64,000 nt of DNA from Streptomyces sp. SID8374 (GCF_009865135.1 NZ_WWGH01000001.1:682001-746000); one strand, 5' to 3'. Positions 17,109 through 24,996 are shown, numbered from the stretch's first letter. Notes: generated by a model not told the origin, from the letters alone. Made by a program: numbers and translations.

Positions 17109-18020
17109 ATGGACCTGGAACTGCGGCACCTCCGCATTCTGCTGGCGATCGCCGAAGCGGGCAGCCTGACCAGGGCGGCCGCCGCCCTGATGCTCTCCCA
17201 GCCGGCCATGACCACCCAACTGCGGCGGATCGAGGCCTCGTTCGGCCAGCCGCTCTTCGAACGTTCGGCCCGTGGAGTGGTGCCCACCCGGGTCGGGGAA
17301 CTCGTTATCGCGCACGCCCGGTCCGCGGTGACCAGCGCCGACCGCATCCGCAGCTACCGGCTACGGCCGGCCGCCGGTCCGGAGCCGGTGACGGTCGGCG
17401 GCAGCTCCGGACCGATGCTGGGCCATCTGACGCTCCACCTGCCCGCGGTGCTGAGCAACCCCGTGAGCTTCGTCCAGTTCGCCACCACGGGGGATGCCAT
17501 GGACCAGGTCGGGAACCGGTCCGTCGACGCGGCGTGCCTGGTCGACCTGGACGGGTTCGGCACGACGCCGGGCGACGGGGTCGTGGTCGACGTCATCGGA
17601 CTCGAACCCGTCGTCGTGATCCTCCCGGCCGGACACCCCCGCGCCGGAGAGGGCCGGATCGACCTCTCGGACCTCGCCGACGAGACCTGGCTCCTGCCGC
17701 CGAACGATCCGGGCTGCGACGACTACGGGGCCCTGGTCGACGCCTGCGCGGCGGCCGGATTCGTACCGCGCCTGTCACCGCACCGGATCGGCGATCTGAG
17801 CATCCTGTGCGACCTGGTCGCGCAGGGCGTCGGCCTCACCCTCGCGCAGGGGTCGGCCCGGGCGCGCGAGGGCGTGGTCATGCGAAGACTCACGGGCGAC
17901 CCCCTGCTCGGGAGACATCTGCTGACCCTGCACCGCGAATCCCCCCTCTTCAGCGCGCGCCCCCTGCTGCTCGGCCTCGTCCGGGACGCCTTCCAGGCCC
18001 GCTGCGTCACGTCGGGCTGA
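17109..18020 (+). CDS. LysR-family regulator next to the snapalysin gene
   Basis: A 303-residue LysR-type regulator. The winged helix is at residues 1-60 (LRHLRILLAIAEAGSLTRAAAALMLSQPAMTTQ), followed by a linker helix and a periplasmic-binding-like effector domain. It lies just upstream of, and in the same direction as, a small neutral protease gene. In other streptomycetes a LysR activator (MprR/SnpR) controls snapalysin from a divergent neighbouring gene, so this is probably its functional counterpart. The ribosome binding site is weak. The 195-base gap to the protease gene holds a 10-bp palindrome and a TTGACA box. Confidence 0.88.
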   Translation: MDLELRHLRILLAIAEAGSLTRAAAALMLSQPAMTTQLRRIEASFGQPLFERSARGVVPTRVGELVIAHARSAVTSADRIRSYRLRPAAGPEPVTVGGSSGPMLGHLTLHLPAVLSNPVSFVQFATTGDAMDQVGNRSVDAACLVDLDGFGTTPGDGVVVDVIGLEPVVVILPAGHPRAGEGRIDLSDLADETWLLPPNDPGCDDYGALVDACAAAGFVPRLSPHRIGDLSILCDLVAQGVGLTLAQGSARAREGVVMRRLTGDPLLGRHLLTLHRESPLFSARPLLLGLVRDAFQARCVTSG

Positions 18021-18059
18021 CCGGCCCGCAGGCTTCTGGCCACATCCGTTCACGTTATG

Positions 18060-18122
18060 GCCGATCGGCATGGGTCAGGACCGGTGGAACGCGCGCATAC
18101 TTCCGACCGCGACAACTTGACA
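18060..18122 (+). promoter_or_regulatory. Palindrome and TTGACA box before the snapalysin gene
   Basis: GCCGATCGGC (18060-18069) is a perfect palindrome and TTGACA (18117-18122) a consensus -35 box; no convincing -10 follows. The pair could be a LysR target and the protease promoter, but the assignment is speculative. Confidence 0.3.
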
Positions 18123-18215
18123 GACCACCGACAATCCCTGATTCGGCCCGGGCCGGCTCGCCTCCCCGCAAGCACCGGCCCCCTGCAAGGACCAGCCCAG
18201 CGAAAGGACCAAGTC

Positions 18216-18791
18216 ATGCCCCACTCCAAGTGGTTCGCGGCAGCCGGTACCGCCGCGGCCATCACCATGATCATGGCCCCGGCGGCGCACGCCGCGTCCG
18301 CACCGGCCGCACCGGCCCGCGCCGCAGCGGTGACCACCCTCTACTACGACGCCACCCGGGCCACCGGCTGGGAGGCGGCCGTCACCGCCGGTGTCGCCGC
18401 GTGGAACGCGAACGTCGGCAACGTGAAGCTGGCGAAGGCCCAGCCCGGCACCCGCGCCGAGATCCAGATCATCGCCACCAACGGCTGGCCGCAGGCCACG
18501 CTCGGCCCGGTCCGTCCGGGCGGCCAGGCCCGGGTGGAGCTCGGCAGCCTCGCGGTCACCGAAGGGCACGACAAGACCCGCATCGCCGCCCACGAGATCG
18601 GCCACAACCTGGGCCTGCCGGACACCAAGCCCGGCCCGTGCTCCCAGCTGATGTCCGGCTCCAGCGCGGGCACCAGCTGCAAGAACTCCGTCCCCAACGC
18701 GACCGAGCGGTCCCGGGTCGAGTCCGCCTACGCCGGCCGCGCCGCCACGCGCACCCCGGCCGACGGACGCGTACTGGTCGACGCGCACTGA
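18216..18791 (+). CDS. snpA: Snapalysin-type small neutral metalloprotease (M7)
   Basis: A 191-residue secreted zinc protease. The signal peptide ends at AHAASA near residue 28, a short propeptide follows, and the mature enzyme starts around VTTLYYDATRATGWEAAV. The zinc site HEIGHNLGLPD matches the snapalysin HExxHxxGxxD motif, in which the third ligand is Asp rather than His or Glu. Two cysteines (PCSQLMSG, TSCKNS) form the conserved disulfide. The ATG at 18216 lies behind GAAAGGACC. A LysR regulator precedes it and a strong hairpin follows. It degrades extracellular protein, favouring aromatic residues in known members. Confidence 0.93.
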   Translation: MPHSKWFAAAGTAAAITMIMAPAAHAASAPAAPARAAAVTTLYYDATRATGWEAAVTAGVAAWNANVGNVKLAKAQPGTRAEIQIIATNGWPQATLGPVRPGGQARVELGSLAVTEGHDKTRIAAHEIGHNLGLPDTKPGPCSQLMSGSSAGTSCKNSVPNATERSRVESAYAGRAATRTPADGRVLVDAH

Positions 18792-18795
18792 CCCG

Positions 18796-18825
18796 GCGGG
18801 AGGGGCGGCCGCCCGCCCCTCCCGC
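18796..18825 (+). terminator. Hairpin after the snapalysin gene
   Basis: A perfect 13-bp stem (18796-18808 with 18813-18825) and a 4-base loop, 4 bases past the stop codon. Confidence 0.8.
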
Positions 18826-18929
18826 ACCCGGCCCCGGCCCCCGTGCCCGTCAGCTGAACACCCGCGCCCCGCTCTCCGTACCCATGGCCGAAGACACATT
18901 CATGGATACCGATGAAGGGAATTGCCACG

Positions 18930-19376
18930 ATGAGCGCAGCCCAGGAGCGCCGGACCCTCCTCGAACGCCGCACCGTCGTCCTGGCCGTAGGGGCAGCCGG
19001 GGCGTCCGCCGCACTCACCGCGTGCGGGGGTTCGGACGGGTCGGGCGGCGGGGAGTCGGTCGAACAGCCGGGGAGCGGCGGGGCGGACGGGGCCGTCCTG
19101 GCGAAAACGGCGGACATCCCCGAGGGCGGTGGAGTCGTCTTCGCCGCGCAGAAGGTCGTGGTGACCCAGCCGAGCGCCGGTGAGTTCAAGGCGTTCTCGG
19201 CCACGTGCACCCACCAGGGCTGTGCGGTGAAGGATGTCGTGGACAACGTCATCACCTGCCCCTGCCACAATTCCACGTTCGACGCGGCGACCGGCAGCCC
19301 CACGGGCGGGCCCGCCACCCAGGCGCTGCCCGCGCGGGAGATCTCGGTGGCGGGCGACTCGATCACCTTGGCGTAG
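18930..19376 (+). CDS. Rieske [2Fe-2S] lipoprotein
   Basis: A 148-residue membrane-anchored electron carrier. The N-terminus has a twin-arginine-like stretch (LERRTVVLAVG) and a lipobox LTAC, so it is likely exported by Tat and lipidated. The cluster-binding boxes CTHQGC and CPCHNSTF supply two Cys and two His. The rest is a single Rieske fold, with no oxidase subunit nearby, so its partner is unknown. I chose the ATG at 18930 because GAAGGGA lies 9 bases upstream; the ATG at 18912 is inside that region. The 3' end overlaps the convergent isochorismatase-like gene by 14 bases. Confidence 0.9.
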   Translation: MSAAQERRTLLERRTVVLAVGAAGASAALTACGGSDGSGGGESVEQPGSGGADGAVLAKTADIPEGGGVVFAAQKVVVTQPSAGEFKAFSATCTHQGCAVKDVVDNVITCPCHNSTFDAATGSPTGGPATQALPAREISVAGDSITLA

Positions 19377-20031
19377 CGCCGGACCGCCTGCGGGGCGCCT
19401 TCCAGCGGCCCAGGATGTCGTCGGTGGTGGCGATGGTGGCGACCAGGGCGAGGGTGTTGCGGATCATGGCGGGGGTGTACTCGGCGGGCACCCCCGCGAT
19501 CGCGTCGGAGGGGACGACGGCCGTGTAGCCGAGGTTCACGGCGTCGAAGACGGCGTTGGGGATCGCGACGTTGGCCGAGACCCCGGTGACGACGAGCGTG
19601 CGGCAGCCGAGGTTGCGCAGCAGGGCGTCCACGTCGGTACCGGCGAGCGGCGAGAGCCCGTGCAGCCGTCGTACGACGAGGTCCTCGTCCGCGACCTGGA
19701 TGGGTGCCGCGACCCGTACGGCGGTGGTGCCGGTGTGCTGCTGGACGGGGAGCCGGGCGGCGGCGCGGAAGAGCCGGGCGTTGCGATTGGCGCCGCGTCC
19801 GTCGGGGCGGCTCTCGGCGATGGCGTGCATGACCTGGACCCCGCCCTCGTGGGCGGCGGCGACCAGCCGGGCGATGTTGTCGAGGGCGCCCGAGGAGCGG
19901 GCGGCCGCGGCGAGTTCGGGCAGGGCGCTGTCCGGCCCCACGACACCCTGCTGGCATTCGACGGTCAGCAGTACGGTGGTGTCGGGGGCCAGCAGCGCGG
20001 CGAGCCGTTCCTGGGATTCCCTGGACGCCAC
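19363..20031 (-). CDS. Isochorismatase-like (cysteine) hydrolase
   Basis: A 222-residue protein of the isochorismatase-like superfamily. The catalytic Asp is expected in the first strand, but here that strand reads TTVLLTVECQQGVV, with Glu in place of the usual Asp. The downstream Lys segment is also not obvious, while the nucleophile region TLVVTGVSANVAIPNAVFDAVN carries Ser where the catalytic Cys usually lies (GVxTNVCV). Catalysis may therefore be lost or altered. I chose the GTG at 20031 behind GGAGGAGC; an upstream extension is Arg-rich and unlikely. It faces a PPOX flavoprotein gene across a palindrome. Confidence 0.8.
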   Translation of the reverse strand: MASRESQERLAALLAPDTTVLLTVECQQGVVGPDSALPELAAAARSSGALDNIARLVAAAHEGGVQVMHAIAESRPDGRGANRNARLFRAAARLPVQQHTGTTAVRVAAPIQVADEDLVVRRLHGLSPLAGTDVDALLRNLGCRTLVVTGVSANVAIPNAVFDAVNLGYTAVVPSDAIAGVPAEYTPAMIRNTLALVATIATTDDILGRWKAPRRRSGATPR

Positions 20032-20122
20032 GGCGCTCCTCCTTCTGGTCCTTCTCCGGGTCTTGGTGCCTGCCACGCGGAGGCGGATGGCATTGCGCCG
20101 CGCGGAAAGAGCCCCCATGCTT

Positions 20123-20139
20123 TCTGACAGTCCGTCAGA
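20123..20139. promoter_or_regulatory. Palindromic operator TCTGAC-N5-GTCAGA
   Basis: A perfect 6-bp inverted repeat with a 5-base spacer between the divergent isochorismatase-like gene and the PPOX gene, 21 bases before the latter's start. The form resembles TetR-family sites in actinomycetes. The regulator is not evident in the window. Confidence 0.45.
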
Positions 20140-20159
20140 TGACAAGGGGAGGAACCCGC

Positions 20160-20633
20160 ATGACCGACACCCAGCGCCGCGGTCGCCGGATCATGATGAC
20201 CCCCGAGGAGCGGGACGCCTACCTCGGCGAGCAGCGCACCTGCCGGGTCGCCACCCTCGCCGCCGACGGCCCGCCGCACATCGGCGCGCTCTGGTTCGTC
20301 TGGGACGGCACCTCGCTCTGGCTGTACTCCATCACCCGCAGCCTGCGCTGGTCCCAGCTGCGCAAGGACCCGCGGATCGCGGTCGTGGTCGACGACGGGG
20401 TGGAGTACGACGAGCTGCGCGGCGTGGAGCTGTCCGGCACGGCGGAGTTCGTCGGCGAGGCTCCGCGCACGGGTGAGCCGTGCGCCGAACTCGACGTACC
20501 GGAACGGCTGTTCCCCGCGAAATACTTCGGGATGGAGGAGATGCCGCACGACGGGCGGCACGCCTGGCTGCGGCTCACTCCGGACACCATCACCTCGTGG
20601 GACTTCCGCAAACTGGCGGACCTGGCCCGGTAG
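20160..20633 (+). CDS. PPOX-class flavin/F420-dependent protein
   Basis: A 157-residue split beta-barrel protein of the pyridoxamine-phosphate-oxidase-like superfamily. CRVATLAADGPPHIGALWFVWDG and the following SLRWSQLRKDPRIAVVVDDG match actinobacterial members that bind F420 or FMN and reduce diverse substrates. The ATG at 20160 has AAGGGGAGG 6 bases upstream, which decides the start over the ATG at 20139. The stop codon at 20631-20633 directly abuts the stop codon of the convergent LysR gene. A palindrome sits in the promoter region. Confidence 0.87.
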   Translation: MTDTQRRGRRIMMTPEERDAYLGEQRTCRVATLAADGPPHIGALWFVWDGTSLWLYSITRSLRWSQLRKDPRIAVVVDDGVEYDELRGVELSGTAEFVGEAPRTGEPCAELDVPERLFPAKYFGMEEMPHDGRHAWLRLTPDTITSWDFRKLADLAR

Positions 20634-21581
20634 TCACCCGGCGGCGAAAGCCCCGGTGGTCACCTCGGCGGAGGCTCCGGCCACCACCCGCTCCCCCGCC
20701 GCCCGCAGCGCGTCGACCGCGGCCCGTACGGAAGGGCGGCGGTCGGCGTCCGTGCGCCAGACGGCGTGGATGTGGCGGCGCATGGTCTGGCGCACCGGCA
20801 CCAGGGCGACCCCCTCGGGAACGGGGCCACGCCCCAGCCTCGGCGCGACGCAGACGCCGAACCCTGCGGCGATCAGGGCGAGTTGCGTATGGTGCTCACC
20901 GGCCAGGTGGGAGATGCGCGGTTCGATGCCCCGGGAGCGCAGGGTGAACATGAGCCACTCGTAACAGAATTCACCCTCGGGCCAGGAGACCCACTCGTCC
21001 TGCGCGAAGTCCTCCAGCTCCACTTCGGCCCGGCCGGCCAGCGGATGGCCGGCCGGCATGGCGATGTCCGGTGCGTCGTCGAGGAGTTCGGCCTTGGTCA
21101 GCCCGCCGGGGACGGGCAGCCGCTTGTTGCTCCAGTCGAGGGCCACGGCCACGTCGACATCGCCCCGCAGCACCGCTTGCAGCCCTTGCTCGGGCTCCAA
21201 CTCCCGCGTACGTACTTTCAGTTCCGGATGGTCGGCGCGCAGGGACGTGAGGGTGGCGGGCAGCAGTCCGCGCGCGGCCGTGGGGAACGCGGAGAGCGTC
21301 ACCTCGCCGACCACCTCGCCGCGCTGGGCCTCGATGTCGGACTGGGCCAGCTCCACCTGCGACAGGATGCGCGCGGCGTGGCCCGCGAGCAGCCGGCCCG
21401 CGTCGGTGAGGCGGACGCCGCGCCCGTTCCTGGCGAGCAGCTGCTGCCCGACCTCGCGCTCCAGCTTGGCCATCTGCTGCGAGACCGCCGAGGTGGTGAC
21501 ATGCAGCCCCCCGGCGGCTCCGCTCACCGAGCCGTGCCGGGCGAGGGCGTCGAGGGTGCGCAACCGCTCCAGATTCAACAT
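20634..21581 (-). CDS. LysR-family regulator (divergent from an EamA exporter)
   Basis: A 315-residue LysR-type regulator. The helix-turn-helix is in SVSGAAGGLHVTTSAVSQQMAKLE, followed by the conserved REVGQQLLARNGRGVRLTDAG wing. The effector domain is full length. It is divergent from the EamA transporter at 21695, a common arrangement in which the regulator controls the exporter. The start at 21581 is part of a tandem array of three 20-bp units, each with GGAG and ATG, so translation begins within an unusual repeat (see the repeat entry). Confidence 0.88.
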   Translation of the reverse strand: MLNLERLRTLDALARHGSVSGAAGGLHVTTSAVSQQMAKLEREVGQQLLARNGRGVRLTDAGRLLAGHAARILSQVELAQSDIEAQRGEVVGEVTLSAFPTAARGLLPATLTSLRADHPELKVRTRELEPEQGLQAVLRGDVDVAVALDWSNKRLPVPGGLTKAELLDDAPDIAMPAGHPLAGRAEVELEDFAQDEWVSWPEGEFCYEWLMFTLRSRGIEPRISHLAGEHHTQLALIAAGFGVCVAPRLGRGPVPEGVALVPVRQTMRRHIHAVWRTDADRRPSVRAAVDALRAAGERVVAGASAEVTTGAFAAG

Positions 21582-21633
21582 GTCCGCTCCAGGCTCAGCA
21601 TGCCCGCTCCACGTTCGACATGTAAGCGATGCT
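21574..21633 (-). repeat. Three 20-bp units carrying SD and start codon
   Basis: On the minus strand the unit ATGNTGAANNTGGAGCGGNC occurs three times at exactly 20-bp spacing, with ATGs at 21621, 21601 and 21581. Only the last ATG opens the LysR gene. The first two open 8-residue minicistrons (MSNVERAC, 21621-21595; MLSLERTC, 21601-21575), whose TGA stops lie right after the next ATG. Each unit supplies GGAG 5 bases before the following ATG, which would allow stepwise re-initiation. Confidence 0.8.
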
Positions 21634-21694
21634 ACGCGAACAAGCACAGAAACTCTCGCTTGTTCTAAGCAGTGCTGTTCGTCATCGTTGAGCC

Positions 21695-22714
21695 ATGAGC
21701 GCCCCCTGCCAGCAGCCCGCCGCCCCTCCGGCCGCCTCCGTTCCGCCTCTCCCACCTGCTCCTGCCACCCGGCGCCCGGCCGTGGACTGGCGGATCCGGT
21801 TCGCCGCGCTCTCCCTGATCTGGGGGTTCAGCTTCCTGCTCATCAAGGTGGGCACCCAGGGGTTCGCACCGTTCCAGGTCACGCTCGGCCGACTGCTGGC
21901 CGGGACCGCCGTCCTGGCCGTCGCGATGGCGGTGCGCCGGGAGCGGCTGCCGCGCTCGGCCCGGACCTGGGGGCACATCACCGTGGCGGCGTTCTTCCTC
22001 AACGCGCTGCCGTTCTCTCTCTTCTCCTACGCCGAGCTGACGATCCCCTCCACCCTCGCCGGGATCTGCAACGCGACCTCACCACTGTGGGGCATGGCCC
22101 TCTCGGTGGTCGCCCTCTCCGAGGACCGCCCGACCCGCCGCCGGGTCGCGGGCCTGGGCATCGGGTTCCTGGGGGTGCTGACGGTCCTGGGCGCCTGGCA
22201 GGGCTTCTCCGGCCTGGACCTGCCGGGCACGGCGATGGCGCTGCTGGCCTCGTTCAGCTACGCGGTCGGCTGGATCTACGTCCGCCGTACGCTGGCCGGG
22301 ACCGGCTCCTCGACACTGACGCTCACCGGCAGCCAGCTCTTCATCGGGACGCTGCAACTGGCGGTGGTGACACCGATGTTCACCTCGGCCCCGGACTCGT
22401 TCCCGCTGCTGCCCACGCTGTCGGTCCTGGCGCTCGGCGCGCTCGGTACGGGGTTGGCCGTGCTGCTCCAGTACGGGCTGGTCCAGGAGGTCGGCCCGAC
22501 GACCGGCCAGATGGTCACGTACTTCATCCCGGTGATCGCCACGGCGGCGGGCGTCGCCCTGCTCGGCGAGCAGCTGAGCTGGAACACCCCGGTGGGCGCG
22601 GTGATCGTGCTGGCCGGGGCGGCCCTCACCCAGAGCCGGCCGTCGGCGGGCGCGCGGCCCCGCACACGACCCCGCACGGAGGCAGGCCATGCAAAGCGCC
22701 TCAGCCGTACGTAA
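21695..22714 (+). CDS. EamA/DMT-superfamily transporter
   Basis: A 339-residue protein with a Pro-rich start and ten hydrophobic segments arranged as two EamA repeats (SLIWGFSFLLIKVGTQGFAPF in the first, FSYAVGWIYVRRTLAG opening the second). Such proteins export amino acids or other metabolites. It is divergent from a LysR regulator. The last residues (KRLSRT) are encoded by a copy of an intergenic repeat (CGCCTCAGCCGTACGT) that recurs downstream, so the true C-terminus has probably been replaced by the repeat. Confidence 0.9.
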   Translation: MSAPCQQPAAPPAASVPPLPPAPATRRPAVDWRIRFAALSLIWGFSFLLIKVGTQGFAPFQVTLGRLLAGTAVLAVAMAVRRERLPRSARTWGHITVAAFFLNALPFSLFSYAELTIPSTLAGICNATSPLWGMALSVVALSEDRPTRRRVAGLGIGFLGVLTVLGAWQGFSGLDLPGTAMALLASFSYAVGWIYVRRTLAGTGSSTLTLTGSQLFIGTLQLAVVTPMFTSAPDSFPLLPTLSVLALGALGTGLAVLLQYGLVQEVGPTTGQMVTYFIPVIATAAGVALLGEQLSWNTPVGAVIVLAGAALTQSRPSAGARPRTRPRTEAGHAKRLSRT

Positions 22715-22875
22715 CCGTGCGTACGCCAGACGCCCGGGCACGGCGCGTACGCCAGACGCCCGGGCACGGCGCTTCAGCCGTACCCGACCAGCAGGCACCG
22801 CACGAAGCGCCTCACCCGTACGTGACCACCGGGCCCTGCCCCGGACGTCCCGGACGCCTCAGCCGTACGTGACCG
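22696..22875. repeat. CGTACG-type intergenic repeat cluster
   Basis: Four copies of a motif close to CGCCTCAGCCGTACGTGACC lie between the EamA and MocR genes. A perfect tandem pair of a 26-base unit (22719-22744 and 22745-22770) sits between copies 1 and 2. The outer copies supply the stop codons of both flanking convergent genes. A related copy occurs near 27208 inside another gene's 3' end. Confidence 0.75.
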
Positions 22876-24196
22876 GCCGCGCGGGTCCGGCCGCCGCTGC
22901 CACCGCATCCGCCAGCGGCACGATGTCCGACGCGGTCAGCGGAGACACGGTGAGGCGCACCGCCTGGGGCGTGCGCACCCGGAAGCGCGCCCCAGGCGCC
23001 ACCGCCCACCCCGCGTGGAGCAGCCGGGCGATGGCCCCGGTCTCGTCGCTGACGGGCACCCACACGTTCATCCCGCTGCGCCCGTAAGCCGTCACCCCGC
23101 GCTCCGCCAAGGCGTGTACGAGGGCGTCGCGCCGCTCCCCGTACGACCGGGCGACGGCGGCGGTGTCGACGGCGTCCGTGGTCCACAGGTGGAGCACGGT
23201 GCGCTGGAGCAGCCGGCTGACCCAGCCGGGCCCCAGCCGCTGGCGGCCCGCGACCCGGTCGACCGTGACCGCGTCGCCGGTGAGCACGGCGACCCGCAGG
23301 TCGGGCCCGTACGCCTTGGCCGCCGAGCGGACGAAGGCCCAGTGGTCCGTGGTTCCGGCCAGCGGGTGCAGCGGCAGGTCGACGATGGCGTGGCCGTGGT
23401 CGTCCTCGATCAGCAGCACGTCGGGGTGGCGGGCGAGCACGGCTTTCAGCTCCCGGGCGCGGTCGGCGCTGACCGAGGCGCCGGTCGGGTTCTGCGCCCG
23501 GTCGGTGACGACGAGCGCCCGCGCCCCGGCCCGCAGCACCCGCTCCACATCCGCTACGAGAGGACCGTCGTCGTCCAGCCCGACCGGTACGGCGTGCAGC
23601 CCGAGTGCCGGTACGAGGTCGAGGACGCTGCCCCACCCCGGGTCCTCCACCGCCACCGCGTCGCCGGGCCTCAGGTGCGCCGCGAGCACCCTCTCGATGG
23701 CGTCGAGGGAGCCCGAGGTCACCGCGATGGGCCCCTCGGGCACCCCGTCGGCGTCCATCGCGTTACGCGCGTACGCGGCGAACTCCGGGACCACGGGCGC
23801 CTCCCCGTACAGCCCGGGGTGCTCGGCGTCGACCGCTGCGGCCACGGCGAGCGCCAGGCCGAGCGCGGGCAGCAGGGCCGGATCGGGGTTGCCCTCGCCG
23901 AGGTCACGTACGCCCGGCGGCGCCTCGATGCGCAAGGAGCCGCGCGAAGTGCTGGCCGGACGCGGCCGCACCCGGCTCCCCCGGCGGCCCGCCGTCTCGA
24001 TGACCCCGCGCTCGCGCAGCGTCCGGTAGGCGGCGGCCACCGTGTTCGGGTTGACCTCCAGACGCGCGGCCAACTCCCGCATCGGGGGCAGCACATGACC
24101 GGGCGGGAGCTCTCCGGAACCGACCCCGCGCTCCACACTAGCGGCGATTTCCGATGCGCGCCGCCCACTGATCCGATACTCTCCTAGCACAAACAA
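22859..24196 (-). CDS. MocR/GntR-aminotransferase fusion regulator
   Basis: A 445-residue regulator. The GntR winged helix is at residues 10-80 (LPPMRELAARLEVNPNTVAAAYRTLRERGV), joined to a fold-type I aminotransferase domain. The PLP-binding Lys is in FVRSAAKAYGPDLRVAV, and DRAQNPTGASVS and EDDHGHAIVD match the PLP-anchoring motifs. MocR proteins sense PLP or amino-acid adducts and often control vitamin B6 or amino-acid genes. It is divergent from a NimA-like flavoprotein gene, with the palindrome TGCACTAGTGCA in the narrow shared promoter. The C-terminal VTYG comes from an intergenic repeat. Confidence 0.9.
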   Translation of the reverse strand: MFVLGEYRISGRRASEIAASVERGVGSGELPPGHVLPPMRELAARLEVNPNTVAAAYRTLRERGVIETAGRRGSRVRPRPASTSRGSLRIEAPPGVRDLGEGNPDPALLPALGLALAVAAAVDAEHPGLYGEAPVVPEFAAYARNAMDADGVPEGPIAVTSGSLDAIERVLAAHLRPGDAVAVEDPGWGSVLDLVPALGLHAVPVGLDDDGPLVADVERVLRAGARALVVTDRAQNPTGASVSADRARELKAVLARHPDVLLIEDDHGHAIVDLPLHPLAGTTDHWAFVRSAAKAYGPDLRVAVLTGDAVTVDRVAGRQRLGPGWVSRLLQRTVLHLWTTDAVDTAAVARSYGERRDALVHALAERGVTAYGRSGMNVWVPVSDETGAIARLLHAGWAVAPGARFRVRTPQAVRLTVSPLTASDIVPLADAVAAAAGPARPVTYG

Positions 24197-24201
24197 CAGT
24201 A

Positions 24202-24213
24202 TGCACTAGTGCA
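24202..24213. promoter_or_regulatory. Palindromic operator TGCACTAGTGCA
   Basis: A perfect 12-bp palindrome in the 42-base gap between the divergent MocR gene (start 24196) and the NimA-like gene (start 24239), 6 bases from the MocR start. It is the obvious site for MocR autorepression and control of the neighbour. Confidence 0.55.
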
Positions 24214-24238
24214 ATGAGACCGCCCAATGGAGTACGCC

Positions 24239-24934
24239 ATGCAGGACACCGCACCGGCCACCGCCACGGGCCCCGGCGTCGCCGCCCCGTACACGCCCAC
24301 CGACCGCACGGTCCCCACCCGGGCCAAGGAACGCGCCTCGTACGACCGCGAGCTGGTCCACTCGATACTCGACGCGACCTACCTCTGCCACCTCGGCTTC
24401 GTCCGGGACGGGGCACCGGTCGTACTGCCGACCATGTACGGCCGGGTCGGCGAGCGTCTGTACGTCCACGGGTCGACCGGCTCCCGCCCGCTGCGGAACA
24501 CCCGGGCGGCGGACCCCGGGCTGCCGGTCTGCCTGACCGTCACCCATGTCGACGCCCTGGTGCTGGCCCGGTCCGCCTTCCACCACTCGCTGAACTACCG
24601 CTCCGTGGTGGTCCACGGCACCGCCACCGCCGTGACCGACCCCGAGGAGCGGCGCATCGCCCTCGACGCGATCGTCGACCAGGCCGTCCTGGGCCGCTCC
24701 CGGGACGCGCGCCCGGCCAACGCCAAGGAGCTGGCCGCCACGGCGGTGATCCGGCTGGACCTGGACGAGGTCTCGGCGAAGGCCCGCACCGGGGGCCCCA
24801 CCGACGAACCGGAGGACCTCACCCTCCCCCACTGGACCGGGATCGTGCCGGTCACCCGGGGCTACGCGGAGCCGGTCCCGGCGGAAGACCTGGACCCGGC
24901 CGTCGACGTACCGGACTACCTCCGCGCGCTCTGA
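24239..24934 (+). CDS. NimA-like pyridoxamine-phosphate-oxidase-family protein
   Basis: A 231-residue flavoprotein of the COG3467 type (nitroimidazole-resistance NimA-like). It has a split barrel with ATYLCHLGFVRDGAPVVLPTMYGRVGERLYVHGS, the FMN-binding core, and the conserved HHSLNYRSVVVHGTA strand. It reduces or binds small molecules with FMN; the physiological substrate is unknown. I chose the ATG at 24239 because TGGAG lies 6 bases upstream; an ATG at 24227 overlaps that site. It is divergent from a MocR regulator, a frequent pairing that suggests PLP-linked control. A hairpin separates it from the convergent EamA gene. Confidence 0.87.
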   Translation: MQDTAPATATGPGVAAPYTPTDRTVPTRAKERASYDRELVHSILDATYLCHLGFVRDGAPVVLPTMYGRVGERLYVHGSTGSRPLRNTRAADPGLPVCLTVTHVDALVLARSAFHHSLNYRSVVVHGTATAVTDPEERRIALDAIVDQAVLGRSRDARPANAKELAATAVIRLDLDEVSAKARTGGPTDEPEDLTLPHWTGIVPVTRGYAEPVPAEDLDPAVDVPDYLRAL

Positions 24935-24963
24935 GCCCGGCCACCCAGAGGGAAGGGAAGGCG

Positions 24964-24996
24964 GGGCCCGGAGCCTCGACACCCGGCTCCAGGCCC
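24964..24996. terminator. Bidirectional hairpin between convergent genes
   Basis: GGGCCCGGAGCC (24964-24975) pairs with GGCTCCAGGCCC (24985-24996) with one mismatch, loop of 9 bases, between the NimA-like gene and the EamA gene. Confidence 0.6.
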
